Origin: CAWJMD01 sp963845675
Lineage (GTDB): Bacteria; Actinomycetota; Actinomycetes; Actinomycetales; CAWJMD01
Direction: 5' to 3'
DNA length: 64,000 nucleotides
Assembly (NCBI GenBank): GCA_963845675.1
Contig: CAWJSX010000002.1
Coordinates: forward strand, 248,001 to 312,000
The number at the start of each line of letters is the position of its first letter. Positions within the stretch are counted from its first letter, which is position 1. The position numbers and the translations under genes are program-made. Shown in pieces: positions 54,791 through 63,501 of the stretch. A model generated the notes under the pieces. The model was not told where the DNA came from. It did no database searches and saw nothing but the letters and a program-made list of their open reading frames with translations.

Positions 54791-55563
54791 GTGCCCGCTG
54801 CCACCGCCGCCCGCACCCGCCCCGACGCCGTCGGGGTGGCGGCGGTCGACGCCGCCCGCGACGCCGCCGTCGAGGTGGCCCCGCCCGGTTCGGTCGGCGA
54901 GCACCTCGGGGTCGAGGCCGCTCGGCGAGCGGCTGGTCGCGCACGCCTTCGCCTGCACCGCCAAGGGCTACCGCGGCTGGCGGTGGACGGTCGTCGTCGC
55001 CCGCGCCCCGCGCGCCAAGGTCGCCACGGTCTGCGAGGTCGACCTCGTCGCCGGCACCGAGGCGCTGCTCCCGCCGCAGTGGCTGCCCTGGTCCGACCGG
55101 CTGCGCCCCGGCGACGTCGGCCCCGGCGACGTGCTGCCGAAGGTCGAGCAGGACGAGCGCCTGGAGGCCGGTTTCGAGGCCACCGGCGAGGAGGACGTCG
55201 ACCAGGTCGCGCTCTGGGAGCTCGGCCTCGGCCGGCACCGCGGTGCTGTCGCGGATCGGCCGCGAGGAGGCCGGGACCCGTTGGGACGAGGGCGAGTTCG
55301 GCCCCACCTCCCCCGCCGCCCAGGCCGCCGAGGAGCAGTGCCGCAGCTGCGGCTTCCTGCTCCCGATGCCCGGCGTGATGCGCCAGGTCTTCGGCGTCTG
55401 CACCAACGAGTGGGCCCCTGCCGACGGCCGCGTCGTCAGCCTGGAGTTCGGCTGCGGCGCCCACTCCGAGACCGACGTCGACCTCACCCCCGAGTCCCTC
55501 CCCACCCCCGCCCTCGACGAGCAGCTCCTCGACACGGTCCAGCTCACCGACGACCTCAATTGA
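54791..55563 (+). CDS. DUF3027 protein (frame interrupted)
   Basis: The protein has about 257 residues. The N-terminal helix DAVGVAAVDAARDAAVEVAP, then GYRGWRWTVVVARAPRAKVA with VCEVDLVAGTEALLPPQWLP, and a C-terminal zinc ribbon EEQCRSCGFLLPMPGVMRQV with FGVCTNEWAPADGRVVS and FGCGAHSETDVDL, are the marks of DUF3027. Shifts are near 54925 and 55237. The role is unknown. It lies between the cold-shock gene and the large ATPase gene, and its stop TGA overlaps the next start (TTGA at 55560), so the three are translationally linked. Confidence 0.85.
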
Positions 55564-58553
55564 GCGGAGACCCGTTCGGTACCGCCTCCGTGCGGGAACG
55601 GGTGCTCTCCTCCTGGGGTGCCGCGCCGGAACGCCTGCGCGAGGACGCGAACAGCGAGGAGGACCTCGCTCTCGGCGGCTACCGCGAGCGCGTCCTGGTC
55701 GAGCTGGCGCAGAACGCCGCTGACGCCGCCGTCCGGGCAGGCGTCCCGGGCCGGCTGCTGCTGCGCCTGGTCGACGGCGAGGAGCCGGCGCTGGTGGCGG
55801 CGAACACCGGCGCCCGCCTCGACGCCGAGGGCGTCCTGGCGCTGTCGACGCTGCGGGCCTCGTCCAAGCGCGACGGCGGCACCACCGGCCGCTTCGGGGT
55901 CGGGTTCAGCGCGGTGCTCGCCCTCACCGACCACCCGGCCGTCCTCTCGCACGGCGACGGCGTCCGGTTCTCGCGCTCGCAGACCCTCGCCGAGGTGCGC
56001 GATCTCGCCCGCACCCACCCCGGCCTGGCGGAGGAGCTGCGGCGTCGCGACGACCACGTGCCGGCGCTGCGGCTGCCGTTCCCCGCGGAGGGGTCGGCCC
56101 CGCCGGGCTACGACACGGTGGTGCTGCTGCCGCTGCGCGACGGCGGCTCGGTCGACCTCGCCCGTCGGCTGCTGCTCGCGCTCGACGACTCGCTGCTCGT
56201 GGCGCTGCCGGCGCTGCGCGAGGTCGTGGTGGAGCTGCCGCACGAGGAGCCGCGCCGTCTCGCCGACGCGGAGGAGCGCTGGGAGACGTTGCGGCGCAAC
56301 GGCGTCCACGACCCGTCCGTGCTGGCCGACCGTCCCACCGAGGAGCGTGCGCGCCCGGCGTGGTCGCTGACCTGGGCCGTGCCGCGCGAGCCCGGCACGG
56401 TGGTGCCGCGCACGGTGCACGCGCCGACGCCCACCGACGAGCCGCTGGGCTGGCCCGCGCTGCTGGTGGCCGACCTCCCGCTCGACCCGGACCGGCGCCA
56501 CGTCGTGCCCGGGGCGGCGGCCGAGGCGGTCGTGGCGCAGGCGGCCGAGGCGTACGGCGAGCTGCTCGGGCGGCTGGCGTCCGACGGCGTCGACGTGCTG
56601 CCGCTGGTGCCGTCCGACCTGCCGGGCGGGTGGGTGGCCGGTGCGCTGCGCGACCGCGTCCTGGCGCTGCTGCCGGGCGTCCGGCTGCTGCCGTCGGCCG
56701 CCGAGGCCGAGCGGCTGCTGCGTCCCGCCGACGCCGTGGCCCTCACCGGCGCCGGCGTCCACGACCCCGCTCTGCTCGCGGTGCTGGCGCCGATGGTCGA
56801 CGGCCTGGTCGCCGTCCGGCCCGGGGACGAGACCGCGCTGCGGCTGCTCGAGGTGCGGCGCACGTCGCTGGCCGACGTGGTCGAGCAGTGGCCGGAGGTC
56901 GGCGACCCGTCCGCGTGGGCGGCCACGTACCGGGCGCTGCTGCCGTCCGCGTCCGACCCCGCGCTGCGCGAGGCGCTGGCCGGCCTGCCCGTCCCGCTCG
57001 CCGACGGCCGGGTCGTGCGCGGCGCGCGCGGTCTGCTGCTGCCGTCCGCGGAGGTGGGGGTCGACGCCCTCGCGGCGCTGCACGACCACGGCCTGCGCGC
57101 CGTGCACCCCGACGTGGCGCACGACCCCGCGGCGGCCGACCTGCTGGAACGCCTCGGCGCCCAGACCGCCTCTGCGGCAACGGTGCTCGCGCACCCGGCG
57201 GTGCGGGCCGCGGTCGCGTGGACGACGGACGACCCGGAGCCGGACGAGGTCGTCGACGCCGTGCTGGCCCTCGTGCAGTCGGCGGTGGAGGCGTCGCCGT
57301 GGCAGCCGGGCGCGCACGCGTTCCTCGGCGACCTGGCCCTCCCGGACGACGAGGGCGAGCCCGCCCCGGCCGGGCTGCTGGTGCGGCCGGGCTCGCCGAT
57401 GGCGCGGCTGCTCGACCCCGAGGCCGTCGGACGGCTCGACGCCGACGTCGCCGACCGCTGGCCGGCGGAGGTGCTGCAGGCCGTGGGCGTCGCCGGCCTG
57501 CCGGTGCTGGTGCGGGTCGAGGACGCCGACCCCGACGACCTGCCGCCCGAGCTGGACGAGCTCGACGGCGCGCAGGACTGGGCCGACGAGGTGACGGGTC
57601 GCGTGCCCGGCGCGGTGCTCGACGGCGCGGTGCTGGCCGTCCGCGACCTCGACCTCGTGGTCGACGACGGCTGGCCCGAGCTGCTCGACCTGCTCGCCGC
57701 CGACCGCGACCTGCGCGAGGCCGTGGTCGCCCCCGTCACGGTGCGCACCCCCGACGGCGCGCACCGGGCCGTCCCGTACACCGCCTGGTGGCTGCGCCGG
57801 CACCTCGGGCTGGCCGGGCACCGCGCCGCCGGGCCGGGGCCGGCCGACCTGCTGCTGCCGCAGGCGCCCGCGTGGACCGCGGCCCTGCAGCCCGATCTCG
57901 CCCGCGCCCTCGGGCTGGTGGGGTCGCTCGCCGACCTCGACGGCCGCGCGTGGCAGGGCGTCCTCGACCGCCTCGCCGGTGCCGGCGAGGCCGCGCCCGA
58001 CCTCCTGCTCCAGGTCTGGGACGCGCTGAGCCGGCTCGACGGCGACGTCGGGCTCGAGCCCCCGTCGCGGCAGTGGGCGATCGGACCGGACGGCGAGGCG
58101 GGGCGGCACCCGTCCGAGCAGGTGGTGGTGGTCGACGACGCGCGCTGGTGGCAGCGCACCGACCTCGGGGCGCGGGTGGTGCCGGCGGCCGGCCTGGCCG
58201 CCGCGCTCGCCGACGTCCTCGACCTCGACCTGGCGTCCGACCGCGCCGACGGGCGGGTGACCTCGCGCGGGGAGCAGGTACCGCTGCCGGAGGTGGTGCG
58301 CCGTCGCTGGCCCGCGCTGCCGAGCACCTGGACCGAGCACGACGACCTGCGGGTCGACGACGTCGAGGTCGGCTGGTGGGTCGAGCCGGCGCCGTCGGAC
58401 GGCGGTGAGCCGGTGCTGCACGCCGGCACCACCGACGGGCTCGCGCGGGCCGTGGCGCACGCGGCCGGACGCTGGGCCGACCGGCACCTCGCGGCGGCGC
58501 TGCTCGAGGACGAGGACCCGCGCGAGGCGCTGGTCGACGACGCCCTGGGCTGA
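55560..58553 (+). CDS. large sacsin/Hsp90-type ATPase-domain protein
   Basis: This 997-residue protein has an N-terminal GHKL ATPase: RVLVELAQNAADAAVRAGVP (Asn of the N-box) and GTTGRFGVGFSAVLALTDHP (G2 box). No later part shows a known domain; about 700 residues alternate charged helices and Leu-rich strands (SVDLARRLLLALDDSLLVAL). Sacsin-type proteins are chaperone-like. The TTG at 55560 is in the stop of DUF3027; a GTG at 55590 is an alternative. It runs in one frame for its entire length. With cold-shock and DUF3027 genes it forms a conserved actinobacterial block of unknown purpose. Confidence 0.82.
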   Translation: MSGDPFGTASVRERVLSSWGAAPERLREDANSEEDLALGGYRERVLVELAQNAADAAVRAGVPGRLLLRLVDGEEPALVAANTGARLDAEGVLALSTLRASSKRDGGTTGRFGVGFSAVLALTDHPAVLSHGDGVRFSRSQTLAEVRDLARTHPGLAEELRRRDDHVPALRLPFPAEGSAPPGYDTVVLLPLRDGGSVDLARRLLLALDDSLLVALPALREVVVELPHEEPRRLADAEERWETLRRNGVHDPSVLADRPTEERARPAWSLTWAVPREPGTVVPRTVHAPTPTDEPLGWPALLVADLPLDPDRRHVVPGAAAEAVVAQAAEAYGELLGRLASDGVDVLPLVPSDLPGGWVAGALRDRVLALLPGVRLLPSAAEAERLLRPADAVALTGAGVHDPALLAVLAPMVDGLVAVRPGDETALRLLEVRRTSLADVVEQWPEVGDPSAWAATYRALLPSASDPALREALAGLPVPLADGRVVRGARGLLLPSAEVGVDALAALHDHGLRAVHPDVAHDPAAADLLERLGAQTASAATVLAHPAVRAAVAWTTDDPEPDEVVDAVLALVQSAVEASPWQPGAHAFLGDLALPDDEGEPAPAGLLVRPGSPMARLLDPEAVGRLDADVADRWPAEVLQAVGVAGLPVLVRVEDADPDDLPPELDELDGAQDWADEVTGRVPGAVLDGAVLAVRDLDLVVDDGWPELLDLLAADRDLREAVVAPVTVRTPDGAHRAVPYTAWWLRRHLGLAGHRAAGPGPADLLLPQAPAWTAALQPDLARALGLVGSLADLDGRAWQGVLDRLAGAGEAAPDLLLQVWDALSRLDGDVGLEPPSRQWAIGPDGEAGRHPSEQVVVVDDARWWQRTDLGARVVPAAGLAAALADVLDLDLASDRADGRVTSRGEQVPLPEVVRRRWPALPSTWTEHDDLRVDDVEVGWWVEPAPSDGGEPVLHAGTTDGLARAVAHAAGRWADRHLAAALLEDEDPREALVDDALG

Positions 58554-58571
58554 GGGTCCGGGGGTCGCGGT

Positions 58572-58847
58572 CTAGCCGGTCGGACGGCGTGAGGGTGCGC
58601 GGCCCTGCGCCACGAGCCGGCCGTGCCGCACCTGCAGCCAGCACAGCCCGAGGACGCCGAGCACCAGGCCGGCCGCGCACGTCCACAGCCACCAGCCGTG
58701 CCCGGCGGCGTCCAGCCGGTCGCGGTTGACCAGGCTCAGCACCAGCAGGACGGCCCAGACCACGCACCCGACCAGCACGGTCGCGCGGTCGTTCGTGCGC
58801 AGCGGTTCCACCGCCGCGCGGTCCTCGTCCTCGCCCTGCTCCGCCAC
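58572..58847 (-). CDS. DUF2530 small membrane protein
   Basis: The 91-residue protein has two membrane helices (DRATVLVGCVVWAVLLVLSL and WWLWTCAAGLVLGVLGLCWL), with an acidic start (EQGEDEDRAAVEPLRTND) and a basic tail. This pattern is DUF2530, usually found next to the NCS2 permease and MarR genes in actinobacteria. GTG 58847 was taken as the start because the long upstream frame is not protein-like. Its function is not known. It is divergent from the permease gene. Confidence 0.8.
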   Translation of the reverse strand: MAEQGEDEDRAAVEPLRTNDRATVLVGCVVWAVLLVLSLVNRDRLDAAGHGWWLWTCAAGLVLGVLGLCWLQVRHGRLVAQGRAPSRRPTG

Positions 58848-58884
58848 GCCCCCAGGGTAGGTGCTGGGGCGGCGTCCGCTCGCA

Positions 58885-58902
58885 CCGTGAACGCGTTCAC
58901 GG
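58885..58902. promoter_or_regulatory. 18-bp perfect CpG-centred palindrome (LacI-like operator)
   Basis: CCGTGAACGCGTTCACGG is fully symmetrical and has the CG centre and GAACGCGTTC core seen in LacI-family operators. It lies 38 bases before the DUF2530 start (58847) and 77 bases before the permease start (58979), so it can regulate either or both. No LacI gene is in the window. Confidence 0.65.
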
Positions 58903-58978
58903 CGCCGTGACACCGGTCTGGCAGGATGCGCGCGCGCCGCCCGGGCGTCCCCTCCCACCGCCTCCAGGAGCCCCTCCC

Positions 58979-60481
58979 GTGTCACTGCAGAAGGACGAGC
59001 AGTCCGCCGTCGAGCCAGCACCCTCCGGCGGGGTGCTCGAGCGCTGGTTCAAGATCTCGGCCCGCGGGTCGACCGTGGGCCGCGAGGTGCGCGGCGGCCT
59101 GGCCACGTTCTTCACGATGGCCTACATCGTCGTGCTCAACCCGCTCATCATCGGCACCCAGGCCGACTCCACCGGCGGCTTCCTCGGCGGCGGCGACGCC
59201 CCGAACCTGCCGATGGTGGCCGCCGCCACCGCGCTGGTCGCCGGGCTGCTGACGATCCTGATGGGCGTCGTGGCCAACTACCCGCTCGCGCTGGCGACCG
59301 GCCTGGGGCTCAACGCCTTCGTCGCGTTCGGCGTGGCGAAGCTGCCCGAGATGACCTGGGCCGACGCGATGGGCCTGGTCGTCCTCGAGGGGATCATCAT
59401 CCTGGTGCTGGTGCTCACCGGCTTCCGGCAGGCGGTGTTCCACGCCGTCCCGGCGCAGCTGAAGGTCGCCATCTCGGTCGGCATCGGCCTGTTCATCACG
59501 ATCATCGGCCTGGTCGACGCCGGCTTCGTCCGCAAGGCCGGCGGCGGCCCCGCGCTCGAGCTCGGCATCGGCGGCTTCCTGTCCGGCTGGCCCACGCTGG
59601 TCTTCGTCCTCGGCCTGCTGACGATCATCGTGCTCTACGTGCTGCGGGTGCGTGGCGCGATCCTGATCGGCATCGTCGGCGCCACCGTGCTGGCGATCGT
59701 CATCGAGGCGGTCGCGAAGATCGGCCCGCGCCAGTTCGACGAGACCGGCGCGGTGGTCAACCCCGACGCGTGGGGCCTCGGCGTCCCGGCGCTGCCCGAC
59801 TCGGTGCTCGAGGTCCCCGACTTCGGCCTGCTCGGCCAGTTCAACCTGCTCGGCTCGTTCGGCAAGATCGGCTTCGTCGCCGCGATCCTGCTGGTCTTCA
59901 CGCTCCTGCTCGCCGACTTCTTCGACACGATGGGGACGATGGTCGCCATCGGCGCCGAGGCCGACCTGCTCGACGACGAGGGCAACCCGCCGAACACCAC
60001 GCGCATCCTGGTCGTCGACTCCGTCGGCGCGATCGCCGGTGGGGCGGCGTCGATCTCGTCGAACACGTCGTACATCGAGTCCGCGTCCGGCGTCGGCGAG
60101 GGCGCCCGGACGGGTCTGGCCTCGGTGGTCACCGGCGTGCTGTTCCTGCTCGCGACCCTGTTCGCGCCGCTCGTCGCGGTGGTGCCGTACGAGGCGGCCA
60201 CCCCGGCGCTGGTCGTGGTCGGCTTCCTGATGATGCAGCAGGTCAAGGGCATCGACTGGGACGACCTCGAGCTGGCCATCCCGGCCTTCCTCACCATCGT
60301 GCTGATGCCGTTCACCTACTCGATCGCCGCCGGCATCGGCGCGGGCATGGTCACCTACGCCCTGATCAAGCTGGTGCGCGGCAAGGCCCGCGAGGTGCAC
60401 CCCCTGCTGTGGGTCACCGCGGCGCTGTTCGTCCTCTACTTCGCGATCGACCCGTTCAAGGAGCTCGTCGGCGTCGGCTGA
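58979..60481 (+). CDS. NCS2-family purine/xanthine permease (AzgA-like)
   Basis: The 500-residue protein has about 12 to 14 helices. VRGGLATFFTMAYIVVLNPL is the AzgA-type start, ALATGLGLNAFVAFGVA and LADFFDTMGTMVAIGAEADL (with the substrate-site Asp/Glu) the core, and SSNTSYIESASGVGEGARTG is the family-specific loop. It imports guanine/hypoxanthine with protons. GTG 58979 follows CCTCCAGGAGCCCCTCCC. A palindromic operator lies upstream, and a hairpin terminator (60510-60540) follows the stop. It is a single-gene transcript. Confidence 0.93.
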   Translation: MSLQKDEQSAVEPAPSGGVLERWFKISARGSTVGREVRGGLATFFTMAYIVVLNPLIIGTQADSTGGFLGGGDAPNLPMVAAATALVAGLLTILMGVVANYPLALATGLGLNAFVAFGVAKLPEMTWADAMGLVVLEGIIILVLVLTGFRQAVFHAVPAQLKVAISVGIGLFITIIGLVDAGFVRKAGGGPALELGIGGFLSGWPTLVFVLGLLTIIVLYVLRVRGAILIGIVGATVLAIVIEAVAKIGPRQFDETGAVVNPDAWGLGVPALPDSVLEVPDFGLLGQFNLLGSFGKIGFVAAILLVFTLLLADFFDTMGTMVAIGAEADLLDDEGNPPNTTRILVVDSVGAIAGGAASISSNTSYIESASGVGEGARTGLASVVTGVLFLLATLFAPLVAVVPYEAATPALVVVGFLMMQQVKGIDWDDLELAIPAFLTIVLMPFTYSIAAGIGAGMVTYALIKLVRGKAREVHPLLWVTAALFVLYFAIDPFKELVGVG

Positions 60482-60509
60482 CGCTCCCGCGGCCGCTCGG
60501 TGGCAGCAG

Positions 60510-60540
60510 GTCGTTGCTTCGGCGAGTGCGAAGCAACGAC
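60510..60540 (+). terminator. hairpin terminator after the permease gene
   Basis: Arms GTCGTTGCTTCG (60510-60521) and CGAAGCAACGAC (60529-60540) pair perfectly over 12 bases with a 7-base loop. Outer GGCAG and CTGCC extend it. Two T residues follow the stem. It lies 28 bases beyond the stop codon at 60481. Confidence 0.8.
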
Positions 60541-60659
60541 TTCTGCCGTCCGAGCCAGCACCGGACGCCCGCCGTCCACGCGGTCCGCCTCGCGCCACGG
60601 TCCACAGGTCGGCGGTTCTCGGGTCGGTCGTCGGCGGTCACGAACGGCAGCCTGCCAGC

Positions 60660-61580
60660 CGGTGCCTGCACCTCGCCGACGGCGGCTCCCGCGCCGACCT
60701 GCGCTCGCGCCCGTTCACGGTCGCCGAGGCGCTCAGCGCACGGGCTGATCGAGCAGGCCCTGCGCCACCCCGACCTGCCGCGCGCCCTTCCGGGGCGTGC
60801 GGGTGCCGGCCGGGCTGCGGGCAGACCTCGCCACCACGGCGCGCCGCGGCCGGGCTGCTCCTGCCGGGCGGGTCACGCGCTCGCGGTGCGAGCCGCAGCG
60901 CCGCCTCCAGCTGACGGCGCCGCCGCCGACCCGCGCTCGGTCCGGCGCCCGCTCGAGACCGCGCTGGTCGCCGTCGAGGCGGAGCCGACCGCGACCGCAG
61001 GTCGACGAGGCGTCCGGGTCCGCGCCGGTGTGCCCGAGGCCGACCGGTCCGCGACGGCGGGCTGCTGCTGGCCGAACCGTCCTCGGCCTGGGCCGACCTG
61101 CGGCGCGTCGATCCGCTGGACGACCTCGTCGTCCTGGGTGACGCCGTGGCCCGGCTGGACGGCACGCGTAGCGCCCACCTCGACGCCGGCGCGACGCGCT
61201 GGCTCGCCGGTCCGCGCGGCCGAGGAGCGGCAGCCCCACAGCGCCGGGCTCGTCGCGAGCGGGTGAACGCCGCCGGCAGGAGACGCGGACCCGGCTGCCG
61301 ATCGCACCGCGTCCGAGGTCGCCGGGCGAGGTGAACCGGGACGCCTACGACGACCACGGCGGCTGGCTCGGCCAGGTGCGACATGGGCCTGGCACGCGGT
61401 CAAGGTCGCCTGGAGTACCTCGGTGACGTCCACCGGCACGGCGAAGGGCCGGTGGCGCAAGGACGTCGCGGCGTCGGGAGGTCCTGGAGGCGACGGTGCG
61501 GGCACCTGTCGGACCGTGCGACCCGCGTGCGCCGCACGGTGCGTGGCGTCCGCGTCGTCGCTGTGGATCGACCGACGCGC
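60660..61580 (+). pseudogene. DUF559-domain/AbiEi-like protein gene, heavily disrupted
   Basis: Fragments in all three frames line up as one protein: RGVRVPAGLRADLATTARRG, then RRPLETALVAVEAEP, LDDLVVLGDAVARLDGTRSA, VNRDAYDDHGGWLGQV and VALEYLGDVHR-like text near 61400 with WRKDVA. This is the layout of actinobacterial proteins with an AbiEi-like winged part and a VSR/DUF559 endonuclease-like end. At least six shifts lie between 60750 and 61450. End points are approximate. Whether it is a true pseudogene or poor sequence cannot be decided here, but it is far more damaged than its neighbours. Confidence 0.55.
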
Positions 61581-61605
61581 GCCGCACCCTGTGGACGGCT
61601 GGCCC

Positions 61606-61655
61606 GTTGCAGAAGACGCCCCTTCAGCGACCGCCGAAGGGGCACCTGCTGCAAC
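61606..61655. terminator. two-tier hairpin after the disrupted DUF559-like gene
   Basis: The outer stem GTTGCAG (61606-61612) pairs with CTGCAAC (61649-61655). The inner stem GCCCCTTC (61618-61625) pairs with GAAGGGGC (61636-61643). It sits between the broken gene and the MarR promoter, and could end transcription or insulate the regulator. Confidence 0.6.
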
Positions 61656-61675
61656 CGAGTGCTGGATCGGTCGCC

Positions 61676-61713
61676 GATTTTCATTAGCAAGGGTAATGAC
61701 CTAGACTAACGAC
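61676..61713 (+). promoter_or_regulatory. marR promoter and operator, probably leaderless
   Basis: TCATTA (61681-61686) and TAATGA (61694-61699) form an inverted repeat with a 7-base spacer, the usual MarR operator shape. TAGACT (61702-61707) is a good -10 and ends only six bases before ATG 61714, so transcription should begin at or next to the start codon and the mRNA would lack a leader. Confidence 0.7.
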
Positions 61714-62142
61714 ATGCCCACGCTCGCCTCTGCCTCCCTCGCCGCCGACCTGCGGGTGTCGCTCATGCGCAGCACCCGGCGGATCCGCGCGGAGCGCTCG
61801 TCCGAGGCGATCACGGACGGCCAGTACTCGGTGCTGGCCAAGCTCGACTGCGACGGGCCGCAGACGCCGCGGGTGCTGGCCGACCAGGAGCACGTGCAGC
61901 CGCCGTCGATGACGCGCACGGTCAACCACCTGGTCGAGGCCGGCCTGGCCACGCGCACCGACCACCCGGACGACGGCCGCCAGGTGCTGGTGGCCATCAC
62001 CGACGCCGGCCGCGCCGAGGTCAAGGAGACCCGGCGCCGGCGCACCGCCTGGCTGGCCGGCCGGCTGGCCGAGCTGACCCCGCAGGAGCGCGACACCCTC
62101 GCCCAGGCCGCCGAGATCCTGCGGCGGGTGGTCGACAGGTGA
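61714..62142 (+). CDS. MarR-family transcriptional regulator
   Basis: The 142-residue regulator has the winged helix at TPRVLADQEHVQPPSMTRTV (recognition) and the wing ATRTDHPDDGRQVLVAITDA, with helices at both ends for dimerisation. No ribosome site precedes ATG 61714; the promoter geometry suggests a leaderless transcript. Its stop overlaps the start of the MFS gene (GTGA at 62139-62142), so regulator and transporter are co-expressed and the regulator probably represses the pair until an export substrate is sensed. Confidence 0.9.
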   Translation: MPTLASASLAADLRVSLMRSTRRIRAERSSEAITDGQYSVLAKLDCDGPQTPRVLADQEHVQPPSMTRTVNHLVEAGLATRTDHPDDGRQVLVAITDAGRAEVKETRRRRTAWLAGRLAELTPQERDTLAQAAEILRRVVDR

Positions 62143-63473
62143 GCCCCACCTTCGCCTCGCTGAAGGTCTTCAACTACCGGGTCTACGCCACCGGCGCCAT
62201 CGTCTCCAACGCCGGCACCTGGATGCAGCGCGTCGCCCAGGACTGGCTCGTCCTCACCGTCCTCACCGACCACTCGGCGGTGGCGGTCGGCATCACCACG
62301 GGCCTGCAGTTCCTGCCGATGCTCCTGCTGGCGCCGGTGGGCGGCCTGATCGCCGACCGCTTCCCCAAGCGCACCTGGATGATGACCACCCAGGCGATCG
62401 CGGGCTCGCTGTCGCTGCTGCTCGGTCTGATGGTGGTCTTCGACGTCGCCGCGCTGTGGCACGTCTACCTCATCGCGTTCCTGTCCGGCGCGGCCGCCGC
62501 GCTGGAAGCGCCTGCGCGCCAGACGTTCGTGGCCGAGATGGTGCCGGAGGACAAGCTCTCGAACGCGGTCGGCCTCAACAGCGCCTCGTTCCACCTCGGC
62601 CGCCTCATCGGCCCGGCGCTGGCGGGTCTGCTGATCGCCGCGTTCAGCACCGGCCCGGTGTTCCTCATCAACGCCGTCAGCTTCGGCGCCACGATCGTCG
62701 CGCTGTCGCGGATGCGGGTGCGCGAGCTCATCCCGGTGAAGAAGGCGCCGCGCGGCAAGGGCCAGATCCGCGACGGCCTGCGCTACGTGCGCCGCCGTCC
62801 GGACATCATGGTGATCATGGCCGTGGTCGGCGTCGTCGGCACGTTCGGCATGAACTTCCAGATGACCACCGCCCTGATGGCCACGCAGGTCTACGGCAAG
62901 GGCGCCGGGGAGTACGGGCTCCTCGGCTCGGTGATGGCGATCGGGTCGCTGTCCGGCGCGCTGCTGGCGGCGCGGCGCACCCGTCCCGGCATGCGGCTGC
63001 TCGTCGGGGCCGCGTTCGCGTTCGGGGTGACGGCGTCGGTGTCGGCGATGATGCCCGGCTACTGGACGTTCGCGATCGCCCTGGTGCCCACCGGCCTCAG
63101 CGCGCTGACGCTGATGACGGCGGCCAACACCATCGTCCAGATGAGCACCGCCCCCGAGATGCGCGGCCGCGTGATGTCGCTCTACATGGCGATCTTCATG
63201 GGCGGCACGCCGATCGGGTCGCCCATCGTCGGCTGGGTCGGCGAGCAGTTCGGCGCGCGCTGGACGATCGGTCTCGGCGGCATCGTGACGCTGCTGGCGG
63301 CCCTGGTCGCGGCCGTGGTCGTCGTCCGCCAGCGCGACCTCACGGTCGGCTACACCTGGACGCCGCTCCCGCACCTCGTGCTCACGCCGGCAGGCGAGAC
63401 CGACGGCGCCCGGGCCGAGGCCCGCGAGCGGCTCGCCGTCGACGACGCCACCGGCCGCACCAGCGCCGCCTGA
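62139..63473 (+). CDS. MFS exporter (DHA/EnoA-like)
   Basis: The 444-residue transporter has about 12 helices. GTWMQRVAQDWLVLTVLTDH and PVGGLIADRFPKRTWMMTTQ (loop 2-3 motif A-like GGxxADRxxKR) mark the N-half, and EAPARQTFVAEMVPEDKLSN the central region typical of the EntS/MFS_3 group that includes enterobactin exporters and macrolide pumps. The C-terminal 35 residues are hydrophilic. It is coupled to the MarR gene upstream. The substrate is a drug-like compound by inference. GTG 62139 is the start. Confidence 0.9.
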   Translation: MSPTFASLKVFNYRVYATGAIVSNAGTWMQRVAQDWLVLTVLTDHSAVAVGITTGLQFLPMLLLAPVGGLIADRFPKRTWMMTTQAIAGSLSLLLGLMVVFDVAALWHVYLIAFLSGAAAALEAPARQTFVAEMVPEDKLSNAVGLNSASFHLGRLIGPALAGLLIAAFSTGPVFLINAVSFGATIVALSRMRVRELIPVKKAPRGKGQIRDGLRYVRRRPDIMVIMAVVGVVGTFGMNFQMTTALMATQVYGKGAGEYGLLGSVMAIGSLSGALLAARRTRPGMRLLVGAAFAFGVTASVSAMMPGYWTFAIALVPTGLSALTLMTAANTIVQMSTAPEMRGRVMSLYMAIFMGGTPIGSPIVGWVGEQFGARWTIGLGGIVTLLAALVAAVVVVRQRDLTVGYTWTPLPHLVLTPAGETDGARAEARERLAVDDATGRTSAA

Positions 63474-63501
63474 CCGCCGACCGACCCCGCGACGCGCGGC
63501 G

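Noticed and set aside
54714..58487. 1257-residue leftward open frame opposite the ATPase gene
   Set aside because: Its composition (Arg/Gly/Gln/His-rich, no motifs) is the antisense image of a high-G+C gene, while the rightward frame has N-box and G2 ATPase motifs.
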